The notes under the pieces: generated by a model
What the model was told of the DNA's origin: nothing
Database searches by the model: none
The model's input: the letters and a program-made list of their open reading frames with translations, nothing else
DNA from: a virus
Length of the DNA stretch: 43,177 bases
IMG/VR virus record: IMGVR_UViG_3300037452_000041
Span: 1-43,177 of that record
Strand: one strand, 5' to 3'
Shown here: piece by piece, positions 29,614-38,558 of the stretch
Layout of the letters: each line of letters begins with the position of its first letter
How positions within the stretch are numbered: position 1 is the first letter of the stretch
Translations under genes and position numbers: made by a program

Positions 29614-31409
29614 GATATCGGCCCCATGTCGCTGATCGTGATCTGTGAGCGCAAGTTATTGCCGGCGCCTGCCATTGTGATGAAATTAGCCGGCGGTGTG
29701 AGCGGGTCGACGGTCGCGAGCTCGACCAAAATTAACGGATTGGCGGGAACGTCGAGGATAAAGGAAACTGTTGCCCCGCAAGCCGGCGTCGCGGCGCCCT
29801 GTTTGTAGATGAAAACCTGGCGTTGGAAATTGCCGGGGCTGATGCGTACGCCGCCGATTGCCAATGTCGTGCCGCCAATGTCTTGAATGTTGAGCGACAC
29901 CACGACCAGGATGCGCGACAGCCCGCCGCGGGTTAGTGCCGTATAGGTGCCCTGCCAATATTGCCCCCACGCCGCATTAGGCAGGGTCGTAAACGACCCC
30001 GGCTCGATAACAAGTGTGGCCGCGCGGCTGTCGAGCTCGTCGGTTAGGATGCGGTTGCGCAGCCCCGTCGAATTGTGCTCGGTGTAAATGTTATTCGTGC
30101 CGGCCGGGCGGCGCAGTGTCAAACCGGGATTGGCGCCTGTTCTGTAATCATAGATGACAATGCCGAGACCGTTCGGCCCGAGAGGGTCACGGAAAATAAC
30201 AGCGCTGCCCTCTGCGAGAAACAGCGAGGCGTCCATGTCATTCTGCCCGCCGACCCTAAGATAGCGGGCGTCGCCGAGCGCCTGGTCGATCACTGGCCGC
30301 GAATTGCTGCCGTCGTTGTCGGTGATGATCAGCGGATTGTTGCCCTGCCCTTTGGTTATGACCAGCGCATTAGCCGGCTCGCTCCACTGGATTCGTGCCA
30401 ACCGCACGCCAAAGTGCACCGCGGCGTCAACTTGCGGCCCGGTGGTGCCGATCATGTAAATATCGCCGGTCATCTGCCCGCCGTCGCGGCGCAGAAAAGC
30501 CGAGGTGTCGACTGCCGGCGGAATATCGGCCAAGCGCGCGGCATCGCTGGCGAGGGTCGGCACCCCGAGCGAGGTGATTTTGCGATTGCCCATATTGATA
30601 TCAGCCCCGGCGAACAGCGCCACCGGCGACAGAGTCCACAACAGCGCACCGCCCGCGCTCATCTGAATCATGTTGCCGCCCGACGGCACCAGAAACCCGG
30701 TGTTGTTCTCGCCGATCATCAGCCCCGGCACGTTGCCGGCGCCGCTGCCGACACAGAAAAGCGGCCCGGCCATCAGGCCAAAGTCGCGGCGCACATAGTC
30801 GGCGTCGAGCACCTCGGGCGGTGTCGCCGGGCCCTCGGGCCCTGGCGGTCCCGGCGGCCCAAGGTCGCCCCGCTCGCCCTCGTCGCCTTTCTCGCCGTCG
30901 GCACCCGGCGGCCCCTCGTCGCCTTGCAAGCCGGGCGGCCCTGGCGGGCCAATGTCGCCGCGCTCGCCCGGCGGGCCAGGATCGCCTTGCGGTCCTGGCG
31001 GGCCCTCGGGCCCCGGCGGCCCTTCGGGCCCTTCCTCGCCGCCGCCGCCCCCACCGCCCCCGTGCGCGTCCGCGTAGCGTTTGGTTGCCGCCTCGTCGTC
31101 ATTGACCGGGTCGCGCCACAGCCCGAGCGGCCCGACCATGTTGTCGCCGGTGCGCTGCACGGCGCGCGCGGCCGATATCGAGGCGTCGTTTGCCGACTGC
31201 GCCGCGGCTTGTGCGGCGAGCACCGCGGCGTTGGCCGCCGTCTCGGCCGCCGCCGCTGCCGCCGCCGCCTGCTCGGCGATCGTGCGCACCTGTGAAATGA
31301 GGCTCTGCAGGTCCAAGATTTCATCGCGAGCGGCTTGGAAGTTGTTGCGCACCTCACTGGTGCGCGCGAAGCGCTCGGGCGGGTATGACGGGTCAATGGC
31401 GCTAGGCAT
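29610..31409 (-). CDS. Collagen-like tail fibre
   Basis: This is a 599-residue protein. The N-terminal MPSAID...[16 protein letters not shown] module (1-36) is followed by an alanine-rich coiled coil (40-86), a glycine run (117-124) and about 23 Gly-X-Y triplets (127-195, [15 protein letters not shown] and similar). The beta-rich distal part includes DNMVGPLGL and [11 protein letters not shown] units, the short shaft repeats of phage fibres. It overlaps the upstream small gene. Its position between terminator and DUF2635 genes is not the Mu layout, so it looks inserted. Confidence 0.8.
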   Translation of the reverse strand: MPSAIDPSYPPERFARTSEVRNNFQAARDEILDLQSLISQVRTIAEQAAAAAAAAETAANAAVLAAQAAAQSANDASISAARAVQRTGDNMVGPLGLWRDPVNDDEAATKRYADAHGGGGGGGGEEGPEGPPGPEGPPGPQGDPGPPGERGDIGPPGPPGLQGDEGPPGADGEKGDEGERGDLGPPGPPGPEGPATPPEVLDADYVRRDFGLMAGPLFCVGSGAGNVPGLMIGENNTGFLVPSGGNMIQMSAGGALLWTLSPVALFAGADINMGNRKITSLGVPTLASDAARLADIPPAVDTSAFLRRDGGQMTGDIYMIGTTGPQVDAAVHFGVRLARIQWSEPANALVITKGQGNNPLIITDNDGSNSRPVIDQALGDARYLRVGGQNDMDASLFLAEGSAVIFRDPLGPNGLGIVIYDYRTGANPGLTLRRPAGTNNIYTEHNSTGLRNRILTDELDSRAATLVIEPGSFTTLPNAAWGQYWQGTYTALTRGGLSRILVVVSLNIQDIGGTTLAIGGVRISPGNFQRQVFIYKQGAATPACGATVSFILDVPANPLILVELATVDPLTPPANFITMAGAGNNLRSQITISDMGPIS

Positions 31410-31638
31410 TGCTAGGCGGCTCTATGTAATCCCAGACGGTGCGGGCGTTATCCCAAACCGTCGGGCTGTTGGGGTTATCCCACACGGTCGGCGGCTGCAA
31501 ATTGGCGATGACCATACGGATTGCCGGGTCGGGGTGGCGCACCACCGGGGCGAGGTGAATATTCAACTGGATCTCTTGCAGATCCTCGGCGGGCCAAAGC
31601 CAGGTATCGCCGAGGTTTTCGGCGCCGTTATCCGGCAC
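31402..31638 (-). CDS. Small protein with tandem TVWDN repeats
   Basis: This is a 78-residue protein from GTG 31638, overlapping the end of the terminator fusion gene. Residues 1-48 ([20 protein letters not shown]) look like a small tail or fibre adapter. The end has three WD units (PTVWDN, PTVWDN, RTVWDY). The same kind of ending occurs in the gp48-like protein at 18203-18859, and both are followed by an MPSAID gene. Any longer reading would run antiparallel in frame through the terminator domain. Confidence 0.6.
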   Translation of the reverse strand: MPDNGAENLGDTWLWPAEDLQEIQLNIHLAPVVRHPDPAIRMVIANLQPPTVWDNPNSPTVWDNARTVWDYIEPPSNA

Positions 31639-34033
31639 TGAACAGCTGCCAATCCAAGGCGAATTCCCACTGGTAGAACAGCCGCGCCCGGTTGAAGTCG
31701 AGCATGCGCCCGCCCGCCAGGTAGAACCCCTGATGGTTCGGCACCCGACCGGTGCCGGGCCCGCCGATCGCCGCCTGCGGTTGCCATAGCAACAATGCCC
31801 GGCAAAGCTGTTCCTGTATCTCGTCGTAGCGCATCGCCGGCGCCTGGCCGCGGCGATCGGCGACGGCGAATTCGACCACCACGCCAAAGGTGCGGGTCAC
31901 GATTTGCTCGAGGCCGACCATCACCAGGTTGCCGTTGGCTTCCTGGTCGAGCGGCAGCACGTAGCCCGCCGGCAGCGGCATCGTCGCATTGTCCGATTGA
32001 AGCGCTGTCACGTAGTCGGCGGCGCCGGCGATGCGCCCGCCGAGGGCGGGCACGGTGCGGCGCAAGTGTTCGATGGTCGCCGACAGCAGGCTCGACAGAT
32101 TGACCCGCACCGGCAGGCGCCCGACCGCGTCGAATGTCTGCGGGAACGCAATGAAGTGCATCGCGAGCGGGCGCGCATAGACCCGTGCGGCCAGCCGCCC
32201 GGTGGCGGCCAGCGGGTGCGCTACCGCGTCGAGGGCGAGCCCCGTCGGCCGCGCGACGATGCGCACCCCGAGCTCGGCCGCCAGGTGCAGCGGGAACGCC
32301 GCCGGGTCGAGGGCGAGGATAGGTGCTGCGGTGCCGAATATCTGCGCCGGCAGATCGCCGCGGGCGATGACCGGCGGGAACGTCGCCGGGTCGAGGGCGA
32401 CAATCGGAAACGCGCCCGAGAACACGTGCACCGGCAAGTCGCCGCGTACCGGCGCCACCGGGTGCACCGCGGCGTCGAGGGCGAGGGCGGTCGGCCGAGC
32501 GAAGACGCGCGCGGCGAGCATGCCCGAGGCGTGCACCGGCGCGTGCACGACCGGGGCGAGGTCGACCGCAACCGGTGCGGTCGGCGCCTCAACTTCAAAC
32601 GCCACCGCCAGGTGCACGATGCCGGTGCCGGGATAGCGGTTGCCTTGCTCGGTCGATATCGCATAGGCGCCGGCTGGAACCGCGCGGTTGCTGTCGAATA
32701 TTGCAGGCCGCCCCCACGGTCCCGGATTCGATCCCGGCGTAAAGCCGCCGGCGACGATGCGTAGCACGCATGAATCGTCTGCGGGCGCGGGCGGCGGTTC
32801 GGTAGGCGGGTCGGTGTTCTGATCGGTATAAAGAAATACCCAGCAAGGGCTGGTCGGGTCAATTTCAGTAGTGAAAGGCGCGTCTTGCGCATAGGGGAAA
32901 AAGTTCTGACGCCATGCGTTGATGCCGGTCAGCCGCGCGCCTCGGTAATCGGCGGCGGCGGCGGCGATAAAACTTTGCAGCGGCCCGCATTGTATTTCAA
33001 TTTGTCGAGTGCCGGGCAGCGGGTTTTCGAGATAATAAATATATCCCCACCGTTCATGTTCGGTAACTTCCGGCGGCCAGTCTTCGGGCGGCATTGTAAT
33101 CTTTGCCGCGAGCGACAGGTCTTGACTGCCCCACCGTACCCAAAGAACATCATCTACTGCCGGCAAGGGCTGCGAGGGTCGCGCCGGCAGTTGCGGCAGC
33201 GCCCCCGAAGTAAAGCCCCGCACCGGGTCGCCGACAAAGGCGACAAACAACAGATTGCTGCCGGCGCCGAGGGTGTAGGACGCCCGCAAGACCGGCGAAA
33301 TAAAATTGTTGTGCCCGAGATCGGCAGCGCGGTTGAACCCTGGCGCGGGTGGTGTGGAGTCAGCCGGCGCGAAGGCAATGGCAAGATGCAATATCCCCGG
33401 ATAGTTTTCGCCGGGCGGATCGCGATATGTGGTGAATTGGTAATCGCCAGCCGGGACGCCTGCTCCGCTATCGAAAAATGAAGGCGAGCCCCATTGCTCG
33501 CCGTGAGTCCGCGGCCCAACTACGCCAGGCCCAGCGCGCGCGACATCCTCGTCATACCCCGACTCCAGAAGCACAACCCAGCTGTTCGGCCGAATAACGT
33601 CAATCGTCGTGGTTAATTCTGTTGAGCCTTGAAGGGCGACATTCCTAATTACAGAAATATCCTCGGCTGTGGCACCGGAATAATCCATTGCCAACACTGC
33701 GAGGTAATGATTGCCCTCACATTCGGTAATTACATCATGAGTACCGGCAGGCGGATCGACCAATCCGTAAAGGTATAGGCATCGTTGATTATCTTCGATC
33801 TGCGGCACATATTTCGCCACCTCGATTAGCGCATAACCGCCATAGGTGACGCTGGTAATGTCGTCAACCGGCGGAAAGGCGCCCTCTACGGCGACGAATA
33901 TGGCATTGCTACCGGCCCCCAATGTATGAGGTGCTGTGTGTATCGCGCGCGGCCCAATGATCGGAGGGTCGGCGGCGATAAACGACAAGCCGTTGTTGCC
34001 GAGATCTGTGGCGTTGCCAAACGCGATCGGCAT
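31628..34033 (-). CDS. Tail terminator (gp37-like) fused to duplicated adhesin-like domains
   Basis: This is an 801-residue single frame. Residues 4-222 and 234-480 are two copies of a beta-rich domain (shared TLGAGSN, FVAV/FVAF, a VDD(I/V) stretch, a Gly-rich strand, YPG...HLA(I/V)AF). Residues about 500-645 hold five or six degenerate 25-30 residue repeats (GxLxARVFARP, ALDxxxHP). The last 155 residues (SSLLSATIEHLRRTVPALGG, then EQIVTRTFGVVVEF and NHQGFYLAGGRMLDFNRARLFYQWEF) match Mu gp37 / DUF1834-type terminators. Terminators are normally about 150-190 residues, so the fusion is odd. Confidence 0.75.
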   Translation of the reverse strand: MPIAFGNATDLGNNGLSFIAADPPIIGPRAIHTAPHTLGAGSNAIFVAVEGAFPPVDDITSVTYGGYALIEVAKYVPQIEDNQRCLYLYGLVDPPAGTHDVITECEGNHYLAVLAMDYSGATAEDISVIRNVALQGSTELTTTIDVIRPNSWVVLLESGYDEDVARAGPGVVGPRTHGEQWGSPSFFDSGAGVPAGDYQFTTYRDPPGENYPGILHLAIAFAPADSTPPAPGFNRAADLGHNNFISPVLRASYTLGAGSNLLFVAFVGDPVRGFTSGALPQLPARPSQPLPAVDDVLWVRWGSQDLSLAAKITMPPEDWPPEVTEHERWGYIYYLENPLPGTRQIEIQCGPLQSFIAAAAADYRGARLTGINAWRQNFFPYAQDAPFTTEIDPTSPCWVFLYTDQNTDPPTEPPPAPADDSCVLRIVAGGFTPGSNPGPWGRPAIFDSNRAVPAGAYAISTEQGNRYPGTGIVHLAVAFEVEAPTAPVAVDLAPVVHAPVHASGMLAARVFARPTALALDAAVHPVAPVRGDLPVHVFSGAFPIVALDPATFPPVIARGDLPAQIFGTAAPILALDPAAFPLHLAAELGVRIVARPTGLALDAVAHPLAATGRLAARVYARPLAMHFIAFPQTFDAVGRLPVRVNLSSLLSATIEHLRRTVPALGGRIAGAADYVTALQSDNATMPLPAGYVLPLDQEANGNLVMVGLEQIVTRTFGVVVEFAVADRRGQAPAMRYDEIQEQLCRALLLWQPQAAIGGPGTGRVPNHQGFYLAGGRMLDFNRARLFYQWEFALDWQLFSAG

Positions 34034-34034
34034 A

Positions 34035-34526
34035 TCAGCCGGTGGTCGTTACCGTGAAAGTCTGCGCGCCGATATCGGCCGAGGTGAGCTCGCGGGCGAG
34101 CACCAGATCGTCGCCCGCCATCTCGACCAGGTCGGCGGGTGCCGCGACGAGCCCGCCCGAATAATCCGACCCGTCCGACATCACCACCGCGACCGCGGCG
34201 ACATGCTGCCCGGCCGGCGCGTTGTCGGGCAACGATACGCTCGGCGGGTCGAATTCGACTGCCTCGGGCACCGGCACGATTTCGACAAGGAGATCCTGCG
34301 AAACCTGTATGCCGTCTTGCTCGGCGGTGACCGTCCAAGTGTCCTCGCCGCCGTCGGCTGGCACCAGGTCGCGGGCGAGCACCAGGTTGTTGCCGGCGAT
34401 CCGCACGACACTCGCCGGCTCGGCGTCGAGGTCGCCGACAAAGGTGCTGCCGTCCGACATGCTCACGCTCACCGCGGCGATGACTGTGCCGGCTTGTAAA
34501 TTGTCAGGTAGGGTTGCGTCGGCCAT
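34035..34526 (-). CDS. Two-domain Ig/cadherin-like protein
   Basis: This is a 163-residue protein made of two copies of one about 80-residue unit: MSDGS.F.GDL, P..VV.IAGNNLVLARDL, ADGGEDTWTVTA versus MSDGS.YSGGL, P..LVEMAGDDLVLAREL, ADIGAQTFTVTT. Such Ig-like repeats are common as surface decorations on virions. It ends 1 bp before the terminator fusion gene and may add further surface domains to it. Confidence 0.7.
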   Translation of the reverse strand: MADATLPDNLQAGTVIAAVSVSMSDGSTFVGDLDAEPASVVRIAGNNLVLARDLVPADGGEDTWTVTAEQDGIQVSQDLLVEIVPVPEAVEFDPPSVSLPDNAPAGQHVAAVAVVMSDGSDYSGGLVAAPADLVEMAGDDLVLARELTSADIGAQTFTVTTTG

Positions 34527-35066
34527 TCACTTGGTTTCCCGCCATTTGAGCCCTTGATCGAGGGCGAGGCGCACCCGCTTTTCCAATTCCGGCGCCTGCT
34601 CGGCCATGACGCGCGACAGAAACGGCCGCGCCAGCAACACGCGGGCGGCATAGGCGCCACGTCGACGAGCTCGGGCCCGCCGCGCATGCGCGGCGGTGCG
34701 GCCATGCGGGTTGCCGCCACCGCGGGCGCCCGCCTCGAGGAACAGCCCATAGAACGCGCGGGCGCGCACCGCGAACCCCTCGCCCGATTTGAACGGCTTG
34801 GCCGCGATCGACGCGGCGAGCGTGCCCGAGACTGATACCGGTGCGGCACCCGGTGCGCTCGCCCGATAGGCGCCGCGCCGATAGGCACCGCGATAGGCCG
34901 ACCCGCCGCCCCCCGAATAGAGGCGCCCGCCGCCGCCCTTGCGGGCGATTGCCTTGCGGGTCGCGGTGCGCACGGTGCCCGCGGCCGAGCGCATCAGGTT
35001 GCGCAGTTCGCGCTTGTCGAGTTCGACCGTGCCCCACGACGAGATAGTCAGGCGCAATGCGGTCAA
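34527..35066 (-). CDS. HK97 gp10-like tail completion protein
   Basis: This is a 179-residue protein. ELRNLMRSAAGTVRTATRKAIARKG at the start, SVSGTLAASIAAKPFKSGEGFAVRARAFYGLFLEAG, and RPFLSRVMAEQAPELEKRVR at the end fit HK97 gp10 / virion morphogenesis proteins at the head-tail junction. A glycine/tyrosine/arginine insertion (about 44-70) is unusual. It overlaps the joining-protein gene by four bases. Confidence 0.75.
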   Translation of the reverse strand: MTALRLTISSWGTVELDKRELRNLMRSAAGTVRTATRKAIARKGGGGRLYSGGGGSAYRGAYRRGAYRASAPGAAPVSVSGTLAASIAAKPFKSGEGFAVRARAFYGLFLEAGARGGGNPHGRTAAHARRARARRRGAYAARVLLARPFLSRVMAEQAPELEKRVRLALDQGLKWRETK

Positions 35067-35521
35067 TGCACCGCCGCCGGCGAGGGCGCCGGATTTTCGA
35101 GGAACCCGGCGAAGTCGGTTTCGTCCGCCATCGTCACGACCCGTTCGAGCTCGGCTTCCACCTCGGCGAAGCGCTTGCGGCCGCCCACCTCTTTAAGCCG
35201 GCGCACCCGGAAAATTTCGCCGCGCAAGGTGTCGTTATCAGGCCGCATGGTCGCCCGGATAATCACGTGCGTCAGAGGCAGGTAGTCGCACCAGCGCAGC
35301 CGGATCAAATGCGAGACGGGCGTTTCGACCATCGCCGAGTTGTAGAACGTCGAGGGGTAAGTCGGCTGTATGTCGGCGTGGACTCTTGCGAGCAGCACCA
35401 GGCTTTCGCTGATCGCGCCCTCGGGCCCCGGCGCCTGGCGTCGCTCGCAGAGGCTCACGGGCCAGCGTAGGGCGCCGATACCGCTGGCACCGGTCAATGC
35501 ACCAGACGGGTTGTCAGGCAT
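35063..35521 (-). CDS. Head-tail joining (head closure) protein
   Basis: This is a 152-residue protein. RWPVSLCERRQAPG, VETPVSHLIRLRWCDYLPLTHVII, and RGEIFRVRRLKEVGGRKRFAEVEAEL fit the head closure family (SPP1 gp16 / HK97 gp7-like). The order connector, closure, gp10-like is conserved. The start is upstream of ATGA coupling to gp10-like. Function by homology and position. Confidence 0.75.
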   Translation of the reverse strand: MPDNPSGALTGASGIGALRWPVSLCERRQAPGPEGAISESLVLLARVHADIQPTYPSTFYNSAMVETPVSHLIRLRWCDYLPLTHVIIRATMRPDNDTLRGEIFRVRRLKEVGGRKRFAEVEAELERVVTMADETDFAGFLENPAPSPAAVH

Positions 35522-35524
35522 CGT

Positions 35525-36154
35525 CTAGGGCGCCCCAAACGACCACAGACGGTGCGCGCCCATCACGTTGTAGGCCGCCTCGGGCAACGCCGCCTCGACG
35601 TCGCCCCGCTGCTCGTAAAGATGCGCGGTCAAGATCAGGATACCGGCGCGCACCAGGTCGGGGATCTGCTCGGGCGTTTCATAGCCCGCCTCGTATTCAA
35701 ACCGCACGCTCATCGCCGGCATCATCGGCACGAGCGAGGGCTGTATCATCACTTGCCCCGGCTCGACGCCAGCGTTGACGGTGTAAAGTTCCGCATCGGC
35801 GACTTTCATCTCGTCGACCGGGCCCCACGCCACCTCGGTCACCTTTTGTAGCGGCGCCCGCGGCAGTTCGATCGGCTTGCGGATTAAGGGCGGCCAGTTG
35901 AGCGGGAAAACGATCAGCGATTGCGGCACCAGCGGCGAGGCGGTCGGCGGCGGGCTGTTGGTGATGGTGTACCGAAACGACGTCGGGCACAGCGCCCGAT
36001 TGAGGTACGCCTCGGCCAATTGGCGGGCGGCCGAAAGGTAGAGTTTGAGCAGCCCGTCGTCATAGTCGTGGTCGATGCGGCAGTGCTTGCGCACGAGCTC
36101 GAGCTCGACCGGCTCGTCCGTCGGCGGTGTCACGACTTCAAGCCGGGCGAACAA
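35525..36154 (-). CDS. Head-tail connector (SPP1 gp15 / HK97 gp6-like)
   Basis: This is a 209-residue protein. VELELVRKHCRIDHDYDDGLLKLYLSAARQLAEAYLNR at the N-terminus is the gp6/gp15-like helical start. The C-terminal VRAGILILTAHLYEQRGDVE is equally typical. The middle is proline/beta rich. It forms the ring below the portal. Three base pairs separate it from the membrane protein gene upstream. Confidence 0.85.
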   Translation of the reverse strand: MFARLEVVTPPTDEPVELELVRKHCRIDHDYDDGLLKLYLSAARQLAEAYLNRALCPTSFRYTITNSPPPTASPLVPQSLIVFPLNWPPLIRKPIELPRAPLQKVTEVAWGPVDEMKVADAELYTVNAGVEPGQVMIQPSLVPMMPAMSVRFEYEAGYETPEQIPDLVRAGILILTAHLYEQRGDVEAALPEAAYNVMGAHRLWSFGAP

Positions 36155-36157
36155 GAC

Positions 36158-36346
36158 TCAGTAAACCAGGTGGTAGTAACCAAAGCGCCCGCCAAGCAAT
36201 GCCACGATGACCACCACTATCAGAATGATAACGAGGATGCCGCCGACACCGTAGGGCCCGCCTTGCTGGTAGTAACCGCCGCGGTAATAGCCGAAACCGC
36301 CGCCAAACAGCAGCACCAGCAAGATAATGATCAGGATCAGGTCCAT
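36158..36346 (-). CDS. DUF3309-like two-helix membrane protein
   Basis: This is a 62-residue protein with two hydrophobic helices (LILIIILLVLLFGGG and GGILVIILIVVVIVALLGG) flanking a glycine/tyrosine linker (YYRGGYYQQGGPYG). This is the pattern of small DUF3309 proteins of proteobacteria. It is tightly embedded between head genes, where a membrane protein is unexpected. It may act in host membrane attachment, exclusion or as a second holin-like protein. Confidence 0.7.
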   Translation of the reverse strand: MDLILIIILLVLLFGGGFGYYRGGYYQQGGPYGVGGILVIILIVVVIVALLGGRFGYYHLVY

Positions 36347-36622
36347 TTACAGCACGTCGTCATCGGGCCCGCCGCCCTCGCGGTAGGGCGGCGGCAAGGG
36401 CAGGCGCAACGCCCATTCCGCATCGGCGGGTGCGGGGTGCTGCTCGTCCTCGAGGTTCACCTCGATACGCTCGGCCCGCCCGGCGGCGATCAGGCGCCTT
36501 GCCATTGCCGCCGGAAACACGGCGCAATCGCCCGCCATGTACATTTGAAACGTGCGTATGAAGCGCACGTTATACGAGACGCCCGACTCGCGGTTCGGGC
36601 GCACCAGGTGCGAGCGTGCCAT
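36347..36622 (-). CDS. Hypothetical head-region protein
   Basis: This is a 91-residue protein directly adjoining the capsid gene stop. VSYNVRFIRTFQMYMAGDCAVFPAAMARRLIAAGRAERI suggests a small alpha/beta domain with a KOW- or gpFII-like flavour, then an acidic/proline tail. Small proteins in this slot are often head completion or connector factors. No firm family. Confidence 0.6.
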   Translation of the reverse strand: MARSHLVRPNRESGVSYNVRFIRTFQMYMAGDCAVFPAAMARRLIAAGRAERIEVNLEDEQHPAPADAEWALRLPLPPPYREGGGPDDDVL

Positions 36623-38554
36623 TTAGCGGCGCCGATGCGGTGCCGGCGCGCCGTTGTCAGGCGGCGTCTCGGGCCCCTCGGGTGCGGGTGGCGCATCGCC
36701 TGCGGGCGGCTCGTCGAGCGGCGGCACTATCGGCGGGTTGCCGCCTGGCCGATCAGTGAGCGGGCCCGCAAAGGCCGAGGTGTGCCCCATGCCCGCGACC
36801 ACCGGGCCGCCCGCGGGTGTCGTCGGCGGGCCCGGGATCCACAGCACCGGCGCCGGGTCGGGGTTTTGCGCATCGGCGGGCCATGCCGCCGGCGCCTGCG
36901 CCCATGTCCGGTTAAGCGGTTGCGTCGACCACGGCGAACTACCGCGCCGAGCCGTATTCAGGGCGGGCGGATACCACGCGGTTGTCAGGCCGATCGCCAG
37001 CGATTGAAGGTGGCGCATGTTGAAATCATGCTCGGAAATCACCCGGAACAGCGTTTGGTCGCGTTGGAACGTCGAGACGACAGCCCCGTCGGTGCCGTAA
37101 TAGGCCGCCACGTCCGAGGCATCGACCAGCACGTTTAAGGTGTCGGCAATGACGGTGTCGGCCATGTCGACGAGATAGATTTCGCTCGCGGTGCCGGGTG
37201 CGAGGTTAGCCGGGATCTGTTGCGTATAAGACCACGGGATACCTTCCAACGTGCCACCGGCGATTTCGTCCTTGTAGTAGAAATTTCCCACGCCATCGCG
37301 CCGGGTCGAGATAAAGCGCAAGGTCGCCGGGTTCATAAACCAGTGCGGCCGGATCATCCGCGACATGCCGTTGATAAGCGTCAGCATCAGCGCCGACAGC
37401 CCGTCGACGACGTTGTCAATGGTCGCCCCGGCAATCGTGATCAGGTTTTCCGGCAGCACCAACGACCGCCACCCAATCGGTGACTTTCCGGTGCCGTCGC
37501 CGCGGATAAACGCCAAATCTTCGCGCCGGGCGAGCGTCTGAATCAGGTCGTCGCGCACGATTTCCTCGACACCAATTGGCGCCCGGCGGATCAGGTCATT
37601 CGAGACTGGTACCATCGCGGTTAGCTTTTTCGCCGACAGGTTCAAGTCGTCGAACACTTCCTGAGTGAGCGTAATGTCGTCGAGCTCGCCTTGATAGCCC
37701 GCGGTCGCCCCACCGGCGAGGCGCGGCAGGGTCATGTTGCCCATCGGCATGCCGACCGTCATTGGCGAGGCGCCGCGCACGACAGTCGCCGCCCGCAACA
37801 GTTCAATCAGTTCGGCCATGAAGTCTTGCGGTATCAGCGCGCCGCCCTCGGCGACCACGCTGTAATTCAGCGCCTTGATCTCTTTGATAACATCAAGGTC
37901 TTTAAACTTATGGTAAAGAAATTCGCACGCTTTGTCTTCACCAAACCATTTCTTGTGCGCGATGCCGATCATAAACCGCGCGGCCTTGAACCCGCGGCCC
38001 TCAATCACCGCGGCTTTCGGCCGCGCCCACACCCGCAGCCCGCCGCGGGAATTTTCGCCGAGGAACGCCGCCGACCCGTCACCGCCAAGCTCGGCCGGCG
38101 CCCTATTCTGTGTACGCACGATGACACCTCCGAATGAAGCCTCGTCGCCGCTGCCGTTGCCGATTTCCTGGTCGTTTTCTTCGTTGTTCTCGGCGTTGTT
38201 GGCGTCGACCGTTAGCGCCGCCTCGAGCCGTTCCAGGCGCCCCGCCAGGTCGGCGATTTCCTGTTGCAGCACAGCAAATTCGGAAATCGCTTCCTCGGGC
38301 AGCGTGTCGCCCTCGGGCAATTCTTCCTCTTGCTTGGCGAGCTCTTTAAGGCGAGCGATCTTTTGCGCCCGCTGGTGCCTGATTTCCGCTAGACGCATAG
38401 TCTTGCCCTCCGGTTTGGCCGCACGCTCGCGAAACGTCGAATAACAAATCGCTGCCCGCTGTTCCTCGTCGTATTCCTGCATGCCCGCGTCGCCCATGCA
38501 GCGGCTGACAAAGTCTTGCTCGGACTCATCGCCCGAGGGTGTCGGAACAGGCAT
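36623..38554 (-). CDS. Major capsid protein (HK97 fold) with fused N-terminal motif
   Basis: This is a 643-residue protein. Residues 1-45 (SEQDFVSRCMGDAGMQ, QRAAICYSTFRER) are a motif I usually see on separate or protease proteins. Residues 53-115 form a coiled coil (scaffolding delta domain), then an acidic linker (118-138). The HK97 fold spans about 165-530 (VAEGGALIPQDFMAEL, AKKLTAMVPVSNDLI, EDLAFIRGDGTG). The last 100 residues are proline rich. GAGGTG supports ATG 38554, but GGAGGG also sits 8 bases before ATG 38398 (residue 53), so a 591-residue product is likely too. Confidence 0.85.
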   Translation of the reverse strand: MPVPTPSGDESEQDFVSRCMGDAGMQEYDEEQRAAICYSTFRERAAKPEGKTMRLAEIRHQRAQKIARLKELAKQEEELPEGDTLPEEAISEFAVLQQEIADLAGRLERLEAALTVDANNAENNEENDQEIGNGSGDEASFGGVIVRTQNRAPAELGGDGSAAFLGENSRGGLRVWARPKAAVIEGRGFKAARFMIGIAHKKWFGEDKACEFLYHKFKDLDVIKEIKALNYSVVAEGGALIPQDFMAELIELLRAATVVRGASPMTVGMPMGNMTLPRLAGGATAGYQGELDDITLTQEVFDDLNLSAKKLTAMVPVSNDLIRRAPIGVEEIVRDDLIQTLARREDLAFIRGDGTGKSPIGWRSLVLPENLITIAGATIDNVVDGLSALMLTLINGMSRMIRPHWFMNPATLRFISTRRDGVGNFYYKDEIAGGTLEGIPWSYTQQIPANLAPGTASEIYLVDMADTVIADTLNVLVDASDVAAYYGTDGAVVSTFQRDQTLFRVISEHDFNMRHLQSLAIGLTTAWYPPALNTARRGSSPWSTQPLNRTWAQAPAAWPADAQNPDPAPVLWIPGPPTTPAGGPVVAGMGHTSAFAGPLTDRPGGNPPIVPPLDEPPAGDAPPAPEGPETPPDNGAPAPHRRR

Positions 38555-38558
38555 CGGG

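Noticed and set aside
30810-31030. Repetitive GC-rich DNA that might suggest a CRISPR or minisatellite
   Set aside because: The repetition follows Gly-X-Y codons in the fibre frame; there are no constant repeats with unique spacers.
30075-31295. 406-codon plus-strand frame opposite the collagen-like fibre
   Set aside because: The opposite strand encodes Gly-X-Y triplets and a fibre start; the plus frame has no recognisable domain and arises from third-base GC bias.
35921-37138. 405-codon plus-strand frame opposite connector and capsid genes
   Set aside because: It crosses several well-identified minus-strand genes, is Arg/His rich, and shows no ribosome site or domain.
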